Assembly: GCA_002400415.1 (NCBI GenBank)
Contig: DGQP01000015.1
Location: 186,001 to 250,000 of the forward strand
Origin: Chitinophagaceae bacterium UBA4411
GTDB lineage: Bacteria > Bacteroidota > Bacteroidia > Chitinophagales > Chitinophagaceae
Reading direction: 5' to 3'
Length of the DNA: 64,000 nucleotides
A program made the translations under genes and the position numbers. Position 1 is the stretch's first letter. Every line of letters starts with the position of its first letter. The notes below the pieces were generated by a model, which saw only the letters and a program-made list of their open reading frames with translations, did no database searches and had not been told where the DNA came from. This document shows, one piece after another, positions 52,406-60,889 of the stretch.

Positions 52406-53284
52406 TTACTTTACTGTTGCTACAGTAATAATCGTAGTCGTTTTTGAAGTAAGGGGTAATGAGCCTCCCATCATTTCTGTGGTCCCGGTTGATTCGGTTG
52501 TCGTTGTCTTCCGGCGGATGATGCCTGTCGCTTTATCAAGGATGATTTGCCCGGTCAATTTGTTACTCATGCTCGTAGTGGTCGGCATACCCATCATTTC
52601 AGCTTTTGTTACTGTAGCAGATGTGCCGGCAAAATCAACAACGATTGTTGAATCAGTAATATCGCCCAGTGTAAAAGTGGTTGTTGATTTGCTGCCTTCT
52701 TTCTCACTATTTGCTGTCCATGATTCACCTTTCCCAATTTCATTATCCGGTAACACTTTGAAAAAACTGGCATCTCCTTTTGCAGGTGGTTGTACGGTAC
52801 CCAACAGGTCTTTCAGCATTTCCATCACGATCCGCAGCCTGTCATCTCCGGGAGTGGTTTCTATTTTTTCTGGTTGCACCATTAATACTTTCCCAGCGGG
52901 GTCAATGATCATATCATATGTTTTGCCCAGTATGTCTTTAACAGGTTTACCAAAAGGCCCGTCAAGGTCTTTTTTAGTATCCGAATCAAAAGAACGCTGT
53001 TGTCCCATGCCATCGAAATTGAAGCTGATCTTTTTCATTTCATGGTGAAGGGTGTTGTTATCGTCTGTGGTATTTGTAACTTTATATGAACGGGAAGCCA
53101 TTCCATCTACGTTGAAGTCAATGGATTGCCCCATGGCTTCCTGGGCAACAGTGGTTTTCATTTCCAGGCTTACCTGCAGAGTCTGCCCCTGTTCAAATTT
53201 TATTTTACCTGTTATTTTTTCACTGATTTGCCCGAAACCTGTTAAACCGGCAAGTAATCCGGCGAAGAGAAATATTTTTTTCAT
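52406..53284 (-). CDS. Secreted DUF6263-like protein
   Basis: 292 residues with a signal peptide (MKKIFLFAGLLAGLTGFGQ). The mature protein is an all-beta, Thr-rich fold: KFEQGQTLQVSLEMKTTVAQEAMG near the start, YDMIIDPAGKVLMVQPEK in the middle and a C-terminal GQIILDKATGIIRRKTTTTES. This pattern is that of DUF6263, secreted proteins of unknown function in Bacteroidota. It converges with lysA with only 2 nt between the stops. Two TACTTT/CCTTTG-like boxes lie upstream but neither matches the -7 consensus exactly. Confidence 0.75.
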   Translation of the reverse strand: MKKIFLFAGLLAGLTGFGQISEKITGKIKFEQGQTLQVSLEMKTTVAQEAMGQSIDFNVDGMASRSYKVTNTTDDNNTLHHEMKKISFNFDGMGQQRSFDSDTKKDLDGPFGKPVKDILGKTYDMIIDPAGKVLMVQPEKIETTPGDDRLRIVMEMLKDLLGTVQPPAKGDASFFKVLPDNEIGKGESWTANSEKEGSKSTTTFTLGDITDSTIVVDFAGTSATVTKAEMMGMPTTTSMSNKLTGQIILDKATGIIRRKTTTTESTGTTEMMGGSLPLTSKTTTIITVATVK

Positions 53285-53440
53285 ATTAAAGTAATAGGTA
53301 TTTCCAAAGGTGACGTTTCTTTTGCAAAGAAAGTTCAGGGAATTGTGAAAAAATATTGTTGCTTTAATTCATACACGGGCTGTTCTTATTTGTGGTTAAG
53401 TTGCTAAATTTAATATATCTGTTAATCAAAACCTTTTGTT

Positions 53441-55024
53441 ATGCCTATCCGAATGACTGATGACCCTGTAGATCCTAACCAACAAGACGATGATGGCGGT
53501 GGTGGAAGAAGACCGAGTTTCCCCGGTGCTGGCGGAGGGGGAGGATTAATGTCGCTTTTGCCAATGTTACTGGGGTTGTTTAAAGGTAAAGGCATTATCT
53601 TTCTGCTGGTACTGGCTGCAGGAGCCTATTTCCTGCTGGGAAGAAGTGGCGGTTGTAATGTACAGCAGATCATTTCTCAATTTTCTCAAAGCGGCTATAA
53701 TTTCAATCCGGCTGAGTTTAATAAGGCATCGGTGTATGAAGGACTGGAAGATGATGACTCCAAAAACCCATTACCGGAGGCCGTTTCTTTATTAAAATTT
53801 GCACCCACCAGGGGAAACCAGGGACAACAGGGAAGTTGTGTGGCCTGGAGTTGTGCATATGGAGCACAAACAATTTTAACAGCTGCGGCAACAGGTGCCG
53901 ATCCTGACCAGATCGTTTTCAGCCCCTCTTATTTATATAACCAGATCAAACTGGAAGGATGCCAGGGCTCTTACCTGCAAAGGGCCATGGAATCAATGCG
54001 AAGTAATGGCGGTGTGCCTTTAAGCCAGTATCCTTATAGTGACCAGGATTGTGACCGGCTGCCCGGCCCCCAGGACAGGCAGTTGGGAAAACAAAATGTT
54101 ATTCATGGATTCACCCGTATTACCAACGGAGATAATATCAACGAGATTAGTGTAAGAGGTATTAAAGAACACCTGGCTAAAGATGCGCCGGTGGCAATTG
54201 GTATGATGGTGGGCCAAAGTTTTATGCAGGATATGATGGGGCAGGAGTTATGGCAACCCGGACCTATGGATGAGTCACAAATGGGAATGGGCGGACATGC
54301 TATGTGTGTGATTGGTTATGATGACCGGAAATTTGGTGGTGCCTTCCAGATTATGAACAGCTGGGGGCCGGAATGGGGAAAGAACGGAGTAGGTTGGGTA
54401 AGGTATGGGGATTTTAAAAACTATGTACGGGAAGCATATGGTATTGACCCGTTACCGAAAAGAACAGCGGTAGCAAATATTCCATTGGAATGTACAATCG
54501 GTTTAGTAAATAATGCTGATAAACAATATATACAACTTCGTTCTGCCGGTGCGAATACTTTTCAGACTGTTTCGCCAATAACTGTTGGTACCCGTTTTAA
54601 AATGGAAGTAAAAAATGAAACGGAATGTTATATCTATATTTTCGGGCAGGATGAAAAAGGAGGAAGCTTTGTTTTATTCCCTTACCTGAAGCCGGGTGAA
54701 ACGGTTTCCAAACACTCACCGTACTGTGGTATTACCGGCTATCGTCTTTTCCCCAAAGCACAATCACTGGAGGCAGACAGCATTGGCAACAGGGATTATA
54801 TTGCTATTGTAGTAAGCAAAGATGAATTGAACTACGACCAGCTGAACCAGTCGATCAACAACAGCCGTCAATCAACGTATGCCGCCAAAGTGAATGAAGC
54901 CCTGCAGGGAATATTGATCCGTTCATCACGGTTCATGAATACGGGTGACGGGGCAATTTATTTCAAGGCAGATGCTAACGATAACAAAGCCGTTGCCACT
55001 ATTGTGGCATTTGACAAAAGATAA
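53441..55024 (+). CDS. Membrane-anchored papain-like (C1) peptidase
   Basis: 527 residues. A Gly-rich cytoplasmic head (DDDGGGGRRPSFPGAGGGGG) precedes one membrane helix (about 48-67, KGIIFLLVLAAGAYFLL), so the rest faces the periplasm. The C1 domain (about 110-350) has the Gln and Cys of GNQGQQGSCVAWSC, His in GGHAMCVIGYD and Asn in QIMNSWGPEWG: the full catalytic set. A C-terminal beta domain (about 370-500, YIYIFGQDEKGGSFVLFPY, KDELNYDQL) is DUF4384-like. No propeptide is evident. The hotdog gene follows 11 nt after it on the same strand. Confidence 0.85.
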   Translation: MPIRMTDDPVDPNQQDDDGGGGRRPSFPGAGGGGGLMSLLPMLLGLFKGKGIIFLLVLAAGAYFLLGRSGGCNVQQIISQFSQSGYNFNPAEFNKASVYEGLEDDDSKNPLPEAVSLLKFAPTRGNQGQQGSCVAWSCAYGAQTILTAAATGADPDQIVFSPSYLYNQIKLEGCQGSYLQRAMESMRSNGGVPLSQYPYSDQDCDRLPGPQDRQLGKQNVIHGFTRITNGDNINEISVRGIKEHLAKDAPVAIGMMVGQSFMQDMMGQELWQPGPMDESQMGMGGHAMCVIGYDDRKFGGAFQIMNSWGPEWGKNGVGWVRYGDFKNYVREAYGIDPLPKRTAVANIPLECTIGLVNNADKQYIQLRSAGANTFQTVSPITVGTRFKMEVKNETECYIYIFGQDEKGGSFVLFPYLKPGETVSKHSPYCGITGYRLFPKAQSLEADSIGNRDYIAIVVSKDELNYDQLNQSINNSRQSTYAAKVNEALQGILIRSSRFMNTGDGAIYFKADANDNKAVATIVAFDKR

Positions 55025-55035
55025 TTAATACTGCA

Positions 55036-55533
55036 ATGAATCCCGGTACTGCCGAATTTATACGACTCATGAAACATCCTGTTAAGTTCAGGATGTTTTT
55101 ATTATCAAAATTGCCCAGTGCCTTTTTTGCAGGAGTCAGGGTAAGAGAAGCAGATGAAAAAAGCTGTGTGGTAACTGTTCCTTTTAAATGGTTTTCGCAA
55201 AACCCGTTCCGCTCCACTTATTTTGCCTGCCTGAGCATGGCGGCAGAGATGAGTACGGGTGCGCTGGCAATGGCGTATTTATATAAACGAAAACCACCGG
55301 TTTCCATGCTCGTGGTGAAGGTAGAATCGGAGTATTTTAAGAAAGCAACAGGCCGTACCAGCTTTATGTGTGAAGATGGTGATCTCTTCCGGAAAGCAGT
55401 TGAAGAGAGTATCGCATCGGGTGAGGCAAGAATGGTTAAGGCAAGATCAGTCGGAACAAACAAGGAAGGCGAAATAGTGGCAGAGTTCTTTATTACCTGG
55501 TCGTTTAAGGCCAAACAGAAAAATAATTCTTAA
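55036..55533 (+). CDS. Hotdog-fold protein, DUF4442-like
   Basis: 165 residues. The pattern KLPSAFFAGVRVREADEKSCVVTVPFKWFSQNPFRSTYFACLSMAAEMSTGALAM fits a DUF4442 hotdog protein, a relative of acyl-CoA thioesterases (landmark NPFRSTYFACLSMAAE at the hot-dog helix). No signal peptide. It follows the papain-like peptidase by 11 nt. Thioesterase activity is possible but the catalytic acid of the 4HBT family is not obvious. The 55-nt gap to the next gene contains a candidate SD-blocking stem. Confidence 0.75.
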   Translation: MNPGTAEFIRLMKHPVKFRMFLLSKLPSAFFAGVRVREADEKSCVVTVPFKWFSQNPFRSTYFACLSMAAEMSTGALAMAYLYKRKPPVSMLVVKVESEYFKKATGRTSFMCEDGDLFRKAVEESIASGEARMVKARSVGTNKEGEIVAEFFITWSFKAKQKNNS

Positions 55534-55540
55534 TTAAAAA

Positions 55541-55588
55541 ATCTCCTGGATGGAATCTTGAATTACATCTTCAGGAGGCGGAGGAGAT
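55541..55588 (+). promoter_or_regulatory. Possible stem hiding the SD of the beta-CASP gene
   Basis: ATCTCCTG (55541-55548) can pair with CAGGAG (55572-55577) or with GGAGAT (55583-55588), both within the purine-rich SD region. This could modulate translation. Confidence 0.35.
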
Positions 55589-56992
55589 ATGAAAATAGCA
55601 TTTCACGGAGCAGCCCGGACAGTAACAGGGTCCAAGCATCTTCTGACATTGAGAAATGGGAAAAAGATATTGCTGGATTGTGGTATGTTCCAGGGATTGG
55701 GAAAGGAAACCGACCAGTTGAACCGCGATTTTGGATTTGACCCTGCAGAGGTGGATGTAATGATCCTGTCGCATGCACATATTGATCACAGCGGGCTGAT
55801 ACCGAAATTGGTAAAAGACGGTTTCAGGGGAAAAATATTTTGTACTCCGGCAACAAAAGACCTGGCTTCTGTTTTACTGGAAGACTCTGCATGTATACAG
55901 GAAGATGAAGTAAAATATAGTAACAAACGAAGGGCACTTGAAGGGCTTCCTTACCTGAAACCATTGTATACAACGGAGGATGCAATGAATAGCCTCTCTC
56001 ATTTTCTTGAAACACCTTATGGAGAGTGGTTCGATGTTACGGACGGGGTGCAGGCTATGTTTACCGATGCGGGTCATATTATTGGCAGTGCATGTGTGAA
56101 TATTAAGATCAATGAAAACGGGAAAGAAACACATATTACTTTCAGTGGTGATGTGGGAAGATACCGGGACGCTATTTTAAAATCACCCGAAGATTTTCCC
56201 CAGGCTGATTATATTATTATGGAGTCAACCTATGGCAACAGTTTGCATGATGAGCACCTTACCACACCGGATATATTGTTACGCTGGATCGAGAAAGCCT
56301 GTTTGCAGAAAAAAGGAAAACTGATCATGCCGGCATTTAGTGTCGGCAGGACCCAGGAATTATTGTATGCTCTTAACCAGCTTGAGGTGGAGAACAGGTT
56401 GCCGGAACTGAAATATTATGTTGACAGCCCGTTAAGTATTGAAGCTACAGAGATCGTTAAAAAGTACCCGCAGTACTTTAATAAGACGATTCAAAAACTC
56501 ATGCAGTCAGATAGCGATCCTTTTAATTTTACCGGCCTGAAATATGTGAAATCAGTAGAGGAATCTAAGCTGCTGAATTTTCAGAACGGGCCTTTTGTTA
56601 TCATTTCTGCGAGTGGCATGGCGGATGCAGGCAGGGTAAAACATCATATCAGCAATAATATTGAGAACAGTAAAAACACAATCCTGTTAACAGGGTATTG
56701 CGAACCAAAATCCCTCGGCGGCCGCCTGCTGGATGGAGTAAAAGAGGTAGGCATTTTTGGGGTAGAGCATCAGGTAAACGCAGAAATCGGGGCTATCCGT
56801 AGTATGAGTGCACATGGTGATTATGAGGACCTGAGCCAATGGCTGGCCTGCCAGGATAAACAGCAGGTAAAACGAATTTTCCTGGTGCACGGTGAATATG
56901 ATGTGCAGCAGGATTTCAAACGGCGGCTCATCAGGAAAGGATTTGCCGATGTTGAAATTCCCGAGAAGCATTACGAGATCGGGCTGACCTGA
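55589..56992 (+). CDS. Beta-CASP metallo-beta-lactamase-fold ribonuclease
   Basis: 467 residues. The metal-binding motif SHAHIDHSGLIPKL (HxHxDH) is at about 56-69, with further ligands in DAGHIIGSA and SGDVGRY. The beta-CASP part shows PAFSVGRTQELLYAL, VDSPLSIEAT and ISASGMADAGRVKHHI, and the last motif is IRSMSAHGDYEDL. Such proteins are exonucleases or endonucleases on RNA, related to CPSF-73 and RNase J. A strong purine-rich SD (CAGGAGGCGGAGGAG) lies just before the ATG, unusual here. The DUF4136 gene is downstream on the same strand. Confidence 0.92.
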   Translation: MKIAFHGAARTVTGSKHLLTLRNGKKILLDCGMFQGLGKETDQLNRDFGFDPAEVDVMILSHAHIDHSGLIPKLVKDGFRGKIFCTPATKDLASVLLEDSACIQEDEVKYSNKRRALEGLPYLKPLYTTEDAMNSLSHFLETPYGEWFDVTDGVQAMFTDAGHIIGSACVNIKINENGKETHITFSGDVGRYRDAILKSPEDFPQADYIIMESTYGNSLHDEHLTTPDILLRWIEKACLQKKGKLIMPAFSVGRTQELLYALNQLEVENRLPELKYYVDSPLSIEATEIVKKYPQYFNKTIQKLMQSDSDPFNFTGLKYVKSVEESKLLNFQNGPFVIISASGMADAGRVKHHISNNIENSKNTILLTGYCEPKSLGGRLLDGVKEVGIFGVEHQVNAEIGAIRSMSAHGDYEDLSQWLACQDKQQVKRIFLVHGEYDVQQDFKRRLIRKGFADVEIPEKHYEIGLT

Positions 56993-57087
56993 CACTGATT
57001 TTAACAATACAAGTTTTCACATTGTATTAGTAAACGTGGCATCCTTTTTCCCGTTTATGTATGAGCAGTCATTAATCATTCATAAAC

Positions 57088-57095
57088 AAGGAGGG
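57088..57095 (+). promoter_or_regulatory. Strong Shine-Dalgarno site AAGGAGGG
   Basis: 3 nt before the ATG of the DUF4136 gene; identical in sequence and spacing to the site before the 37-codon frame. Confidence 0.7.
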
Positions 57096-57098
57096 TGT

Positions 57099-57689
57099 AT
57101 GAAAACGAATTGGAAACTGTGGAGCGGTTATGCAGGCATCGTCTTTTTGCTGACAAGTTGTGGTACCACAGCACATATCGAAAAAGACGATCAGGCAGAT
57201 TTTACAAAATATAAAACTTTTGCCTGGATAGATAAGGACGGGGAGGGAAGAAATGATCGTAACAGGAGTAATGACCTGGCAGAACAAAAGATCAGGGAAG
57301 CAGTAAATAAGGAACTGGAGAAAACATCCCGCTGGCGGGAGTCGAAAAACAAACCTGATATACTATTGAGTTATGATGTATTGGTGGAAAAGAATGTAAA
57401 GGAGCAGAATGATCCTGTTTACTCCAGACCCTTTACCAGGATTTTTTATAATCCCTATACCCGCCGGTATTCAACCATCTATTATCCTTCCCAATTCCTG
57501 GGATATGATCGTGAGCAAAGGTCAATACGGGAAGGAACGGTTACCATTACTATGATCGATGCCAGGACTGACAAAACAGTCTGGCAGGGCTGGGCAACTG
57601 ATGAAGTAAACAGCCGCAATATGACAAGCCGGGAAATACAGGCTGTCGTGCGATCAATTTTCAGAAAATTTGATGTGGCAAAAAACTGA
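57099..57689 (+). CDS. DUF4136 lipoprotein
   Basis: 196 residues from the ATG after a strong SD (AAGGAGGG with 3 nt spacing), the same layout as the 37-codon frame at 25729; upstream in-frame codons are not needed. The lipoprotein signal is MKTNWKLWSGYAGIVFLLTSC (cysteine at 21). DUF4136 landmarks are DFTKYKTFAWIDKD near the start, KPDILLSYDVLVEKN and EGTVTITMIDARTDKTVWQGWA. The family is periplasmic and of unknown function. A hairpin terminator follows in the gap to the regulator gene. Confidence 0.87.
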   Translation: MKTNWKLWSGYAGIVFLLTSCGTTAHIEKDDQADFTKYKTFAWIDKDGEGRNDRNRSNDLAEQKIREAVNKELEKTSRWRESKNKPDILLSYDVLVEKNVKEQNDPVYSRPFTRIFYNPYTRRYSTIYYPSQFLGYDREQRSIREGTVTITMIDARTDKTVWQGWATDEVNSRNMTSREIQAVVRSIFRKFDVAKN

Positions 57690-57712
57690 TTTTTATAAGG
57701 ACGGTTCCGGAC

Positions 57713-57747
57713 GTGCCCCTTGCTGTATAGTAAGGGGCATTTATATT
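57713..57747 (+). terminator. Hairpin after the DUF4136 gene
   Basis: TGCCCCTT/AAGGGGCA stem with a 10-nt loop, then TTTATATTT. Separates the DUF4136 gene from the regulator gene. Confidence 0.7.
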
Positions 57748-57793
57748 TACAGGGGGAGGCGCTGGTTTTATCAGATTGCTTTATCTTTTCAGC

Positions 57794-60715
57794 GTGAAAG
57801 CCAGAGTGCCATTGAAATTTATATTGCTGCTTATAACTGTTTTTTGCCAGGTGCTGTGTCTTACTGCCCAGAATACCATTGGCATTCCCCATATCGTTAA
57901 TTATAGTAAGAAAGCATATGCTGCCGGCAGCCAGAACTGGAATATTGCGCAGGATAAAAATGGAATTATATATTTTGCTAATAATGACGGACTGCTGAGT
58001 TTTGACGGCACTTTCTGGCGCACTTACCAGCTTCCCAATAAAACAATTGTCCGGTCTGTTGCAGTAGATGCTGGTAACAGGGTCTATACCGGTGGCCAGG
58101 GTGAGATTGGTTATTTCTCAGCCGGTCCTGATGGCGAATTGTTTTATACTTCTTTGAATAAACTCATACCCGAAAAGGATAATGATTTTGCTGATGTTTG
58201 GAACATTTGTTTTTTTCAACAAAAGGTCTTCTTCCGTTCTAACAAAAAAATATTAGAGTACGATGGCCAGAAAGTCACTGTTTATAACAGTGTGAACTGG
58301 GGTTTTCTGGGTGTTGTGAACGGGCAGCTGCTTGCCTATGAGAGTGACAAAGGGATGATATATGCGCATTATTCCGGGGGGCGGTGGCTTCCGAAAATTA
58401 AAACCGGGCAATTGCCCAAAGACAACCTGCTGTTGCGGACAGCATTGCCTTTTGGGAGGGATAGTGTTTTGCTGGTTTCACTTGCACATGGATTATTTAT
58501 ACTTCATGGCGATACAATTGTTCCTTTTGAAACGGCGGATATAAAAAATGCAGCTCTGAAAAATATTTCATCTGCCTGTATGATTTCTGCCGACAGGATT
58601 GCATTATCAACGAACCTGGGGGGATGTATTGTTATTAATAAGGAGGGCCGGTTCATTCAACGGTTCACGAAACAGGAGGGCATTCAGAATAATAATGTAC
58701 TGGGTGTGATGCTGGACAGGGATAAGAACCTCTGGCTGGGGCTTGACAATGGCATTGATCTGGTGTCTTATAGTAATGCCATACGTAACATCTTCCCGGA
58801 TAAAGACGACCGGAATTCAGGGTATACTTCGGCCATTTACCAGGACAAATTATATCTTGGTGTATCAACAGGTGTATACCGTATCCAACTTGATAAAGCA
58901 GCTAAGGATATCAGTTACACGATAGGTGAATTTGATTTTGTTGAAAATTCGCAGGGACAGGTATGGAACCTGTCCCCTGTAAATGATAAATTGATGCTGG
59001 CGCATAATAAAGGCGCCTTTATTATTGAGGGTAATAGAGCAATTCCGCTGGACACCAAAACTGGCTTTTGGGGTTTTCAGCCTTTGTACAACCAAAAACC
59101 CTCGGCAATACTGGTGGCGGGTACCTACAATGGAATCAGTTTTGCCAATTACCAGGGTGGGAGGATAGCGAACCCGGAAGTAAACTCACAGGTCGAATCT
59201 GCCCGTTTTGTCGCCATAGGGAAAGATATTCTCTGGATTGCACACCCCTATAAAGGAATCTACAGTATCAGTTTCGACAAGAATGGAGTAAAGACAGCTT
59301 CCCGCTATCCTGACAAAAAGAAAATACTATCCAGTAACCATAACAAGGTCTTTAAACTAAAAGACAGGATCATTTTAACCACAGACAACGGCATTTTTGA
59401 ATATGATGAACTGGAAAAGGACTTCGTACATTCAGCCCGGTTAGAAGAACAATTAGGCAAGGTACCGATAAGTTATATCAAAGAAGATATGGCTGGTAAT
59501 ATCTGGTTTTGCAGGGATCGCAAACTGGCAGTGCTGGATCAATCCTTCAGGGAGCCAAAGATTATCCCAATCCCTGAAATTGATGGCCGGATCATGGCGG
59601 GCGGCTTTGAAAATGTTCTGGTAATCGACAGCAATAATGTACTGATCGCTGCTGAGAAAGGTTTTTTTCATGTTAATTATGCTTTGTATAAAAAAAACCG
59701 GCTGCCCTTGCATGTGCTTATCCGTAAAGTGCAGACTATTGGAAAAGAAGACAAACTGGTCTTCGGAGGCTACAATACACTTTCCTCTGTCCCATCCGAA
59801 AAATACAAATACAACTCTCTGCATTTCGAGTTCTCATCGGCTTTATTTGGCCAGGAACAGAACACAGAATATAGCTACAGGCTGGAGGGTTTTGATAAGG
59901 ACTGGTCAGGCTGGAGCCATAAGACGGAAAAAGATTATACCAACCTGCCCGCGGGCAATTATGTATTCAGGGTGAAATGCCGTAATAATCCCGATAATGA
60001 GTCTGCTGCATCCACTTTTTCTTTTAATATATTGCCACCCTGGTACCAAACCTGGTGGGCTTACACCTTATATAGTATCATATTCTTTAGCCTGCTCCGG
60101 CTTTTCTATAAACGTCAGCAGCGAAAATATAAACGGCTGCAGCGGCTGAAACTGCAGGAGCAGCAGCGTAAGTATGATGAAGAGCAAAAACAACTGCAGT
60201 TGCAGCACCAGCTGGCTATGCGGGATAATGAGACACAGATCATCCAGTTGAAGAATGAAAAACTCCAGTCGGAGCTGGAATACAAGAACACCGAACTGGC
60301 TTCATCTGCAATGAACCTGGTACAAAAAAAGGAAATGCTGTCGAAAATCAAGGAAGACCTGGTGGGATATAAAGGAATCCCCGACACCGATAAAGCCAAC
60401 AGGCAGTTTCAAAAGATCATCCGGCTTATTGATAAAGAACTTGATCATAACCAGGAGTGGGAGCAATTTGCTGTTCACTTTGACAGCGTCCATACCAATT
60501 ACCTGAAAAAACTGAAAGAGAAGTGTCCATCTCTCACTACATCTGATCTTAAACTGGCGGCCTACCTCAGGTTAAATTTGACGTCCAAAGAAATTGCCCA
60601 ACTGATGAACATCTCAATCCGGGGGGTGGAAACAAGCCGTTACCGGCTCCGGAAAAAACTCGGGTTACCCAACGAGACTAATCTCTTTGACCATCTTATA
60701 AAGATTACATCCTGA
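57794..60715 (+). CDS. Membrane-bound sensor with triple-tyrosine domain and LuxR-like HTH
   Basis: 973 residues from a GTG (VKARVPLKF...); a TTG 18 nt upstream is the alternative. Signal peptide-like N-terminus (about 1-26). A periplasmic beta-propeller of short repeats (about 30-660, for example DKNGIIYFANNDGLLSFDG, MLDRDKNLWLGLDNGIDL) is followed by a Y_Y_Y domain (about 670-745: YSYRLEGFDKDWSGW, NLPAGNYVFRVKC), one membrane helix (about 752-770), a long coiled coil (about 775-855) and a C-terminal LuxR-like helix-turn-helix (about 912-970: LTSKEIAQLMNISIRGVETSRYRLRKKLG). There is no histidine kinase or receiver domain. It is a one-component transcription factor tethered to the membrane, probably controlling the SusC gene 174 nt downstream. 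Confidence 0.87.
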   Translation: MKARVPLKFILLLITVFCQVLCLTAQNTIGIPHIVNYSKKAYAAGSQNWNIAQDKNGIIYFANNDGLLSFDGTFWRTYQLPNKTIVRSVAVDAGNRVYTGGQGEIGYFSAGPDGELFYTSLNKLIPEKDNDFADVWNICFFQQKVFFRSNKKILEYDGQKVTVYNSVNWGFLGVVNGQLLAYESDKGMIYAHYSGGRWLPKIKTGQLPKDNLLLRTALPFGRDSVLLVSLAHGLFILHGDTIVPFETADIKNAALKNISSACMISADRIALSTNLGGCIVINKEGRFIQRFTKQEGIQNNNVLGVMLDRDKNLWLGLDNGIDLVSYSNAIRNIFPDKDDRNSGYTSAIYQDKLYLGVSTGVYRIQLDKAAKDISYTIGEFDFVENSQGQVWNLSPVNDKLMLAHNKGAFIIEGNRAIPLDTKTGFWGFQPLYNQKPSAILVAGTYNGISFANYQGGRIANPEVNSQVESARFVAIGKDILWIAHPYKGIYSISFDKNGVKTASRYPDKKKILSSNHNKVFKLKDRIILTTDNGIFEYDELEKDFVHSARLEEQLGKVPISYIKEDMAGNIWFCRDRKLAVLDQSFREPKIIPIPEIDGRIMAGGFENVLVIDSNNVLIAAEKGFFHVNYALYKKNRLPLHVLIRKVQTIGKEDKLVFGGYNTLSSVPSEKYKYNSLHFEFSSALFGQEQNTEYSYRLEGFDKDWSGWSHKTEKDYTNLPAGNYVFRVKCRNNPDNESAASTFSFNILPPWYQTWWAYTLYSIIFFSLLRLFYKRQQRKYKRLQRLKLQEQQRKYDEEQKQLQLQHQLAMRDNETQIIQLKNEKLQSELEYKNTELASSAMNLVQKKEMLSKIKEDLVGYKGIPDTDKANRQFQKIIRLIDKELDHNQEWEQFAVHFDSVHTNYLKKLKEKCPSLTTSDLKLAAYLRLNLTSKEIAQLMNISIRGVETSRYRLRKKLGLPNETNLFDHLIKITS

Positions 60716-60803
60716 TCATTTTTCATGCTCCAAAATGACCGTAACCAACCGAGACGTATCAAGATATTTTATAAATATTTGATAATCAATTTAATTATTT
60801 TTT

Positions 60804-60844
60804 TTTGTAGTGGTTTTGGCGTGGTACTTTTTTTGGTAAACGCC
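60804..60844 (+). promoter_or_regulatory. Candidate SusC promoter with overlapping inverted repeat
   Basis: TTTG at 60804-60807, then 17 nt, then TACTTTTTTTG: close to the Bacteroidota -33/-7 pair though the spacer is 2 nt short. The inverted repeat GGCGT (60818-60822) and ACGCC (60840-60844) brackets the -7 box and could be an operator. Confidence 0.4.
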
Positions 60845-60889
60845 TGATTTGAGAGGCAATTTTGAGCCCATAAACAAAATTGCTGCTTT

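Noticed and set aside
53284..53441. Bidirectional promoter between the DUF6263-like and papain-like genes
   Set aside because: TACTTTAA and TAAATTTA boxes exist but neither matches the consensus exactly in a convincing position.
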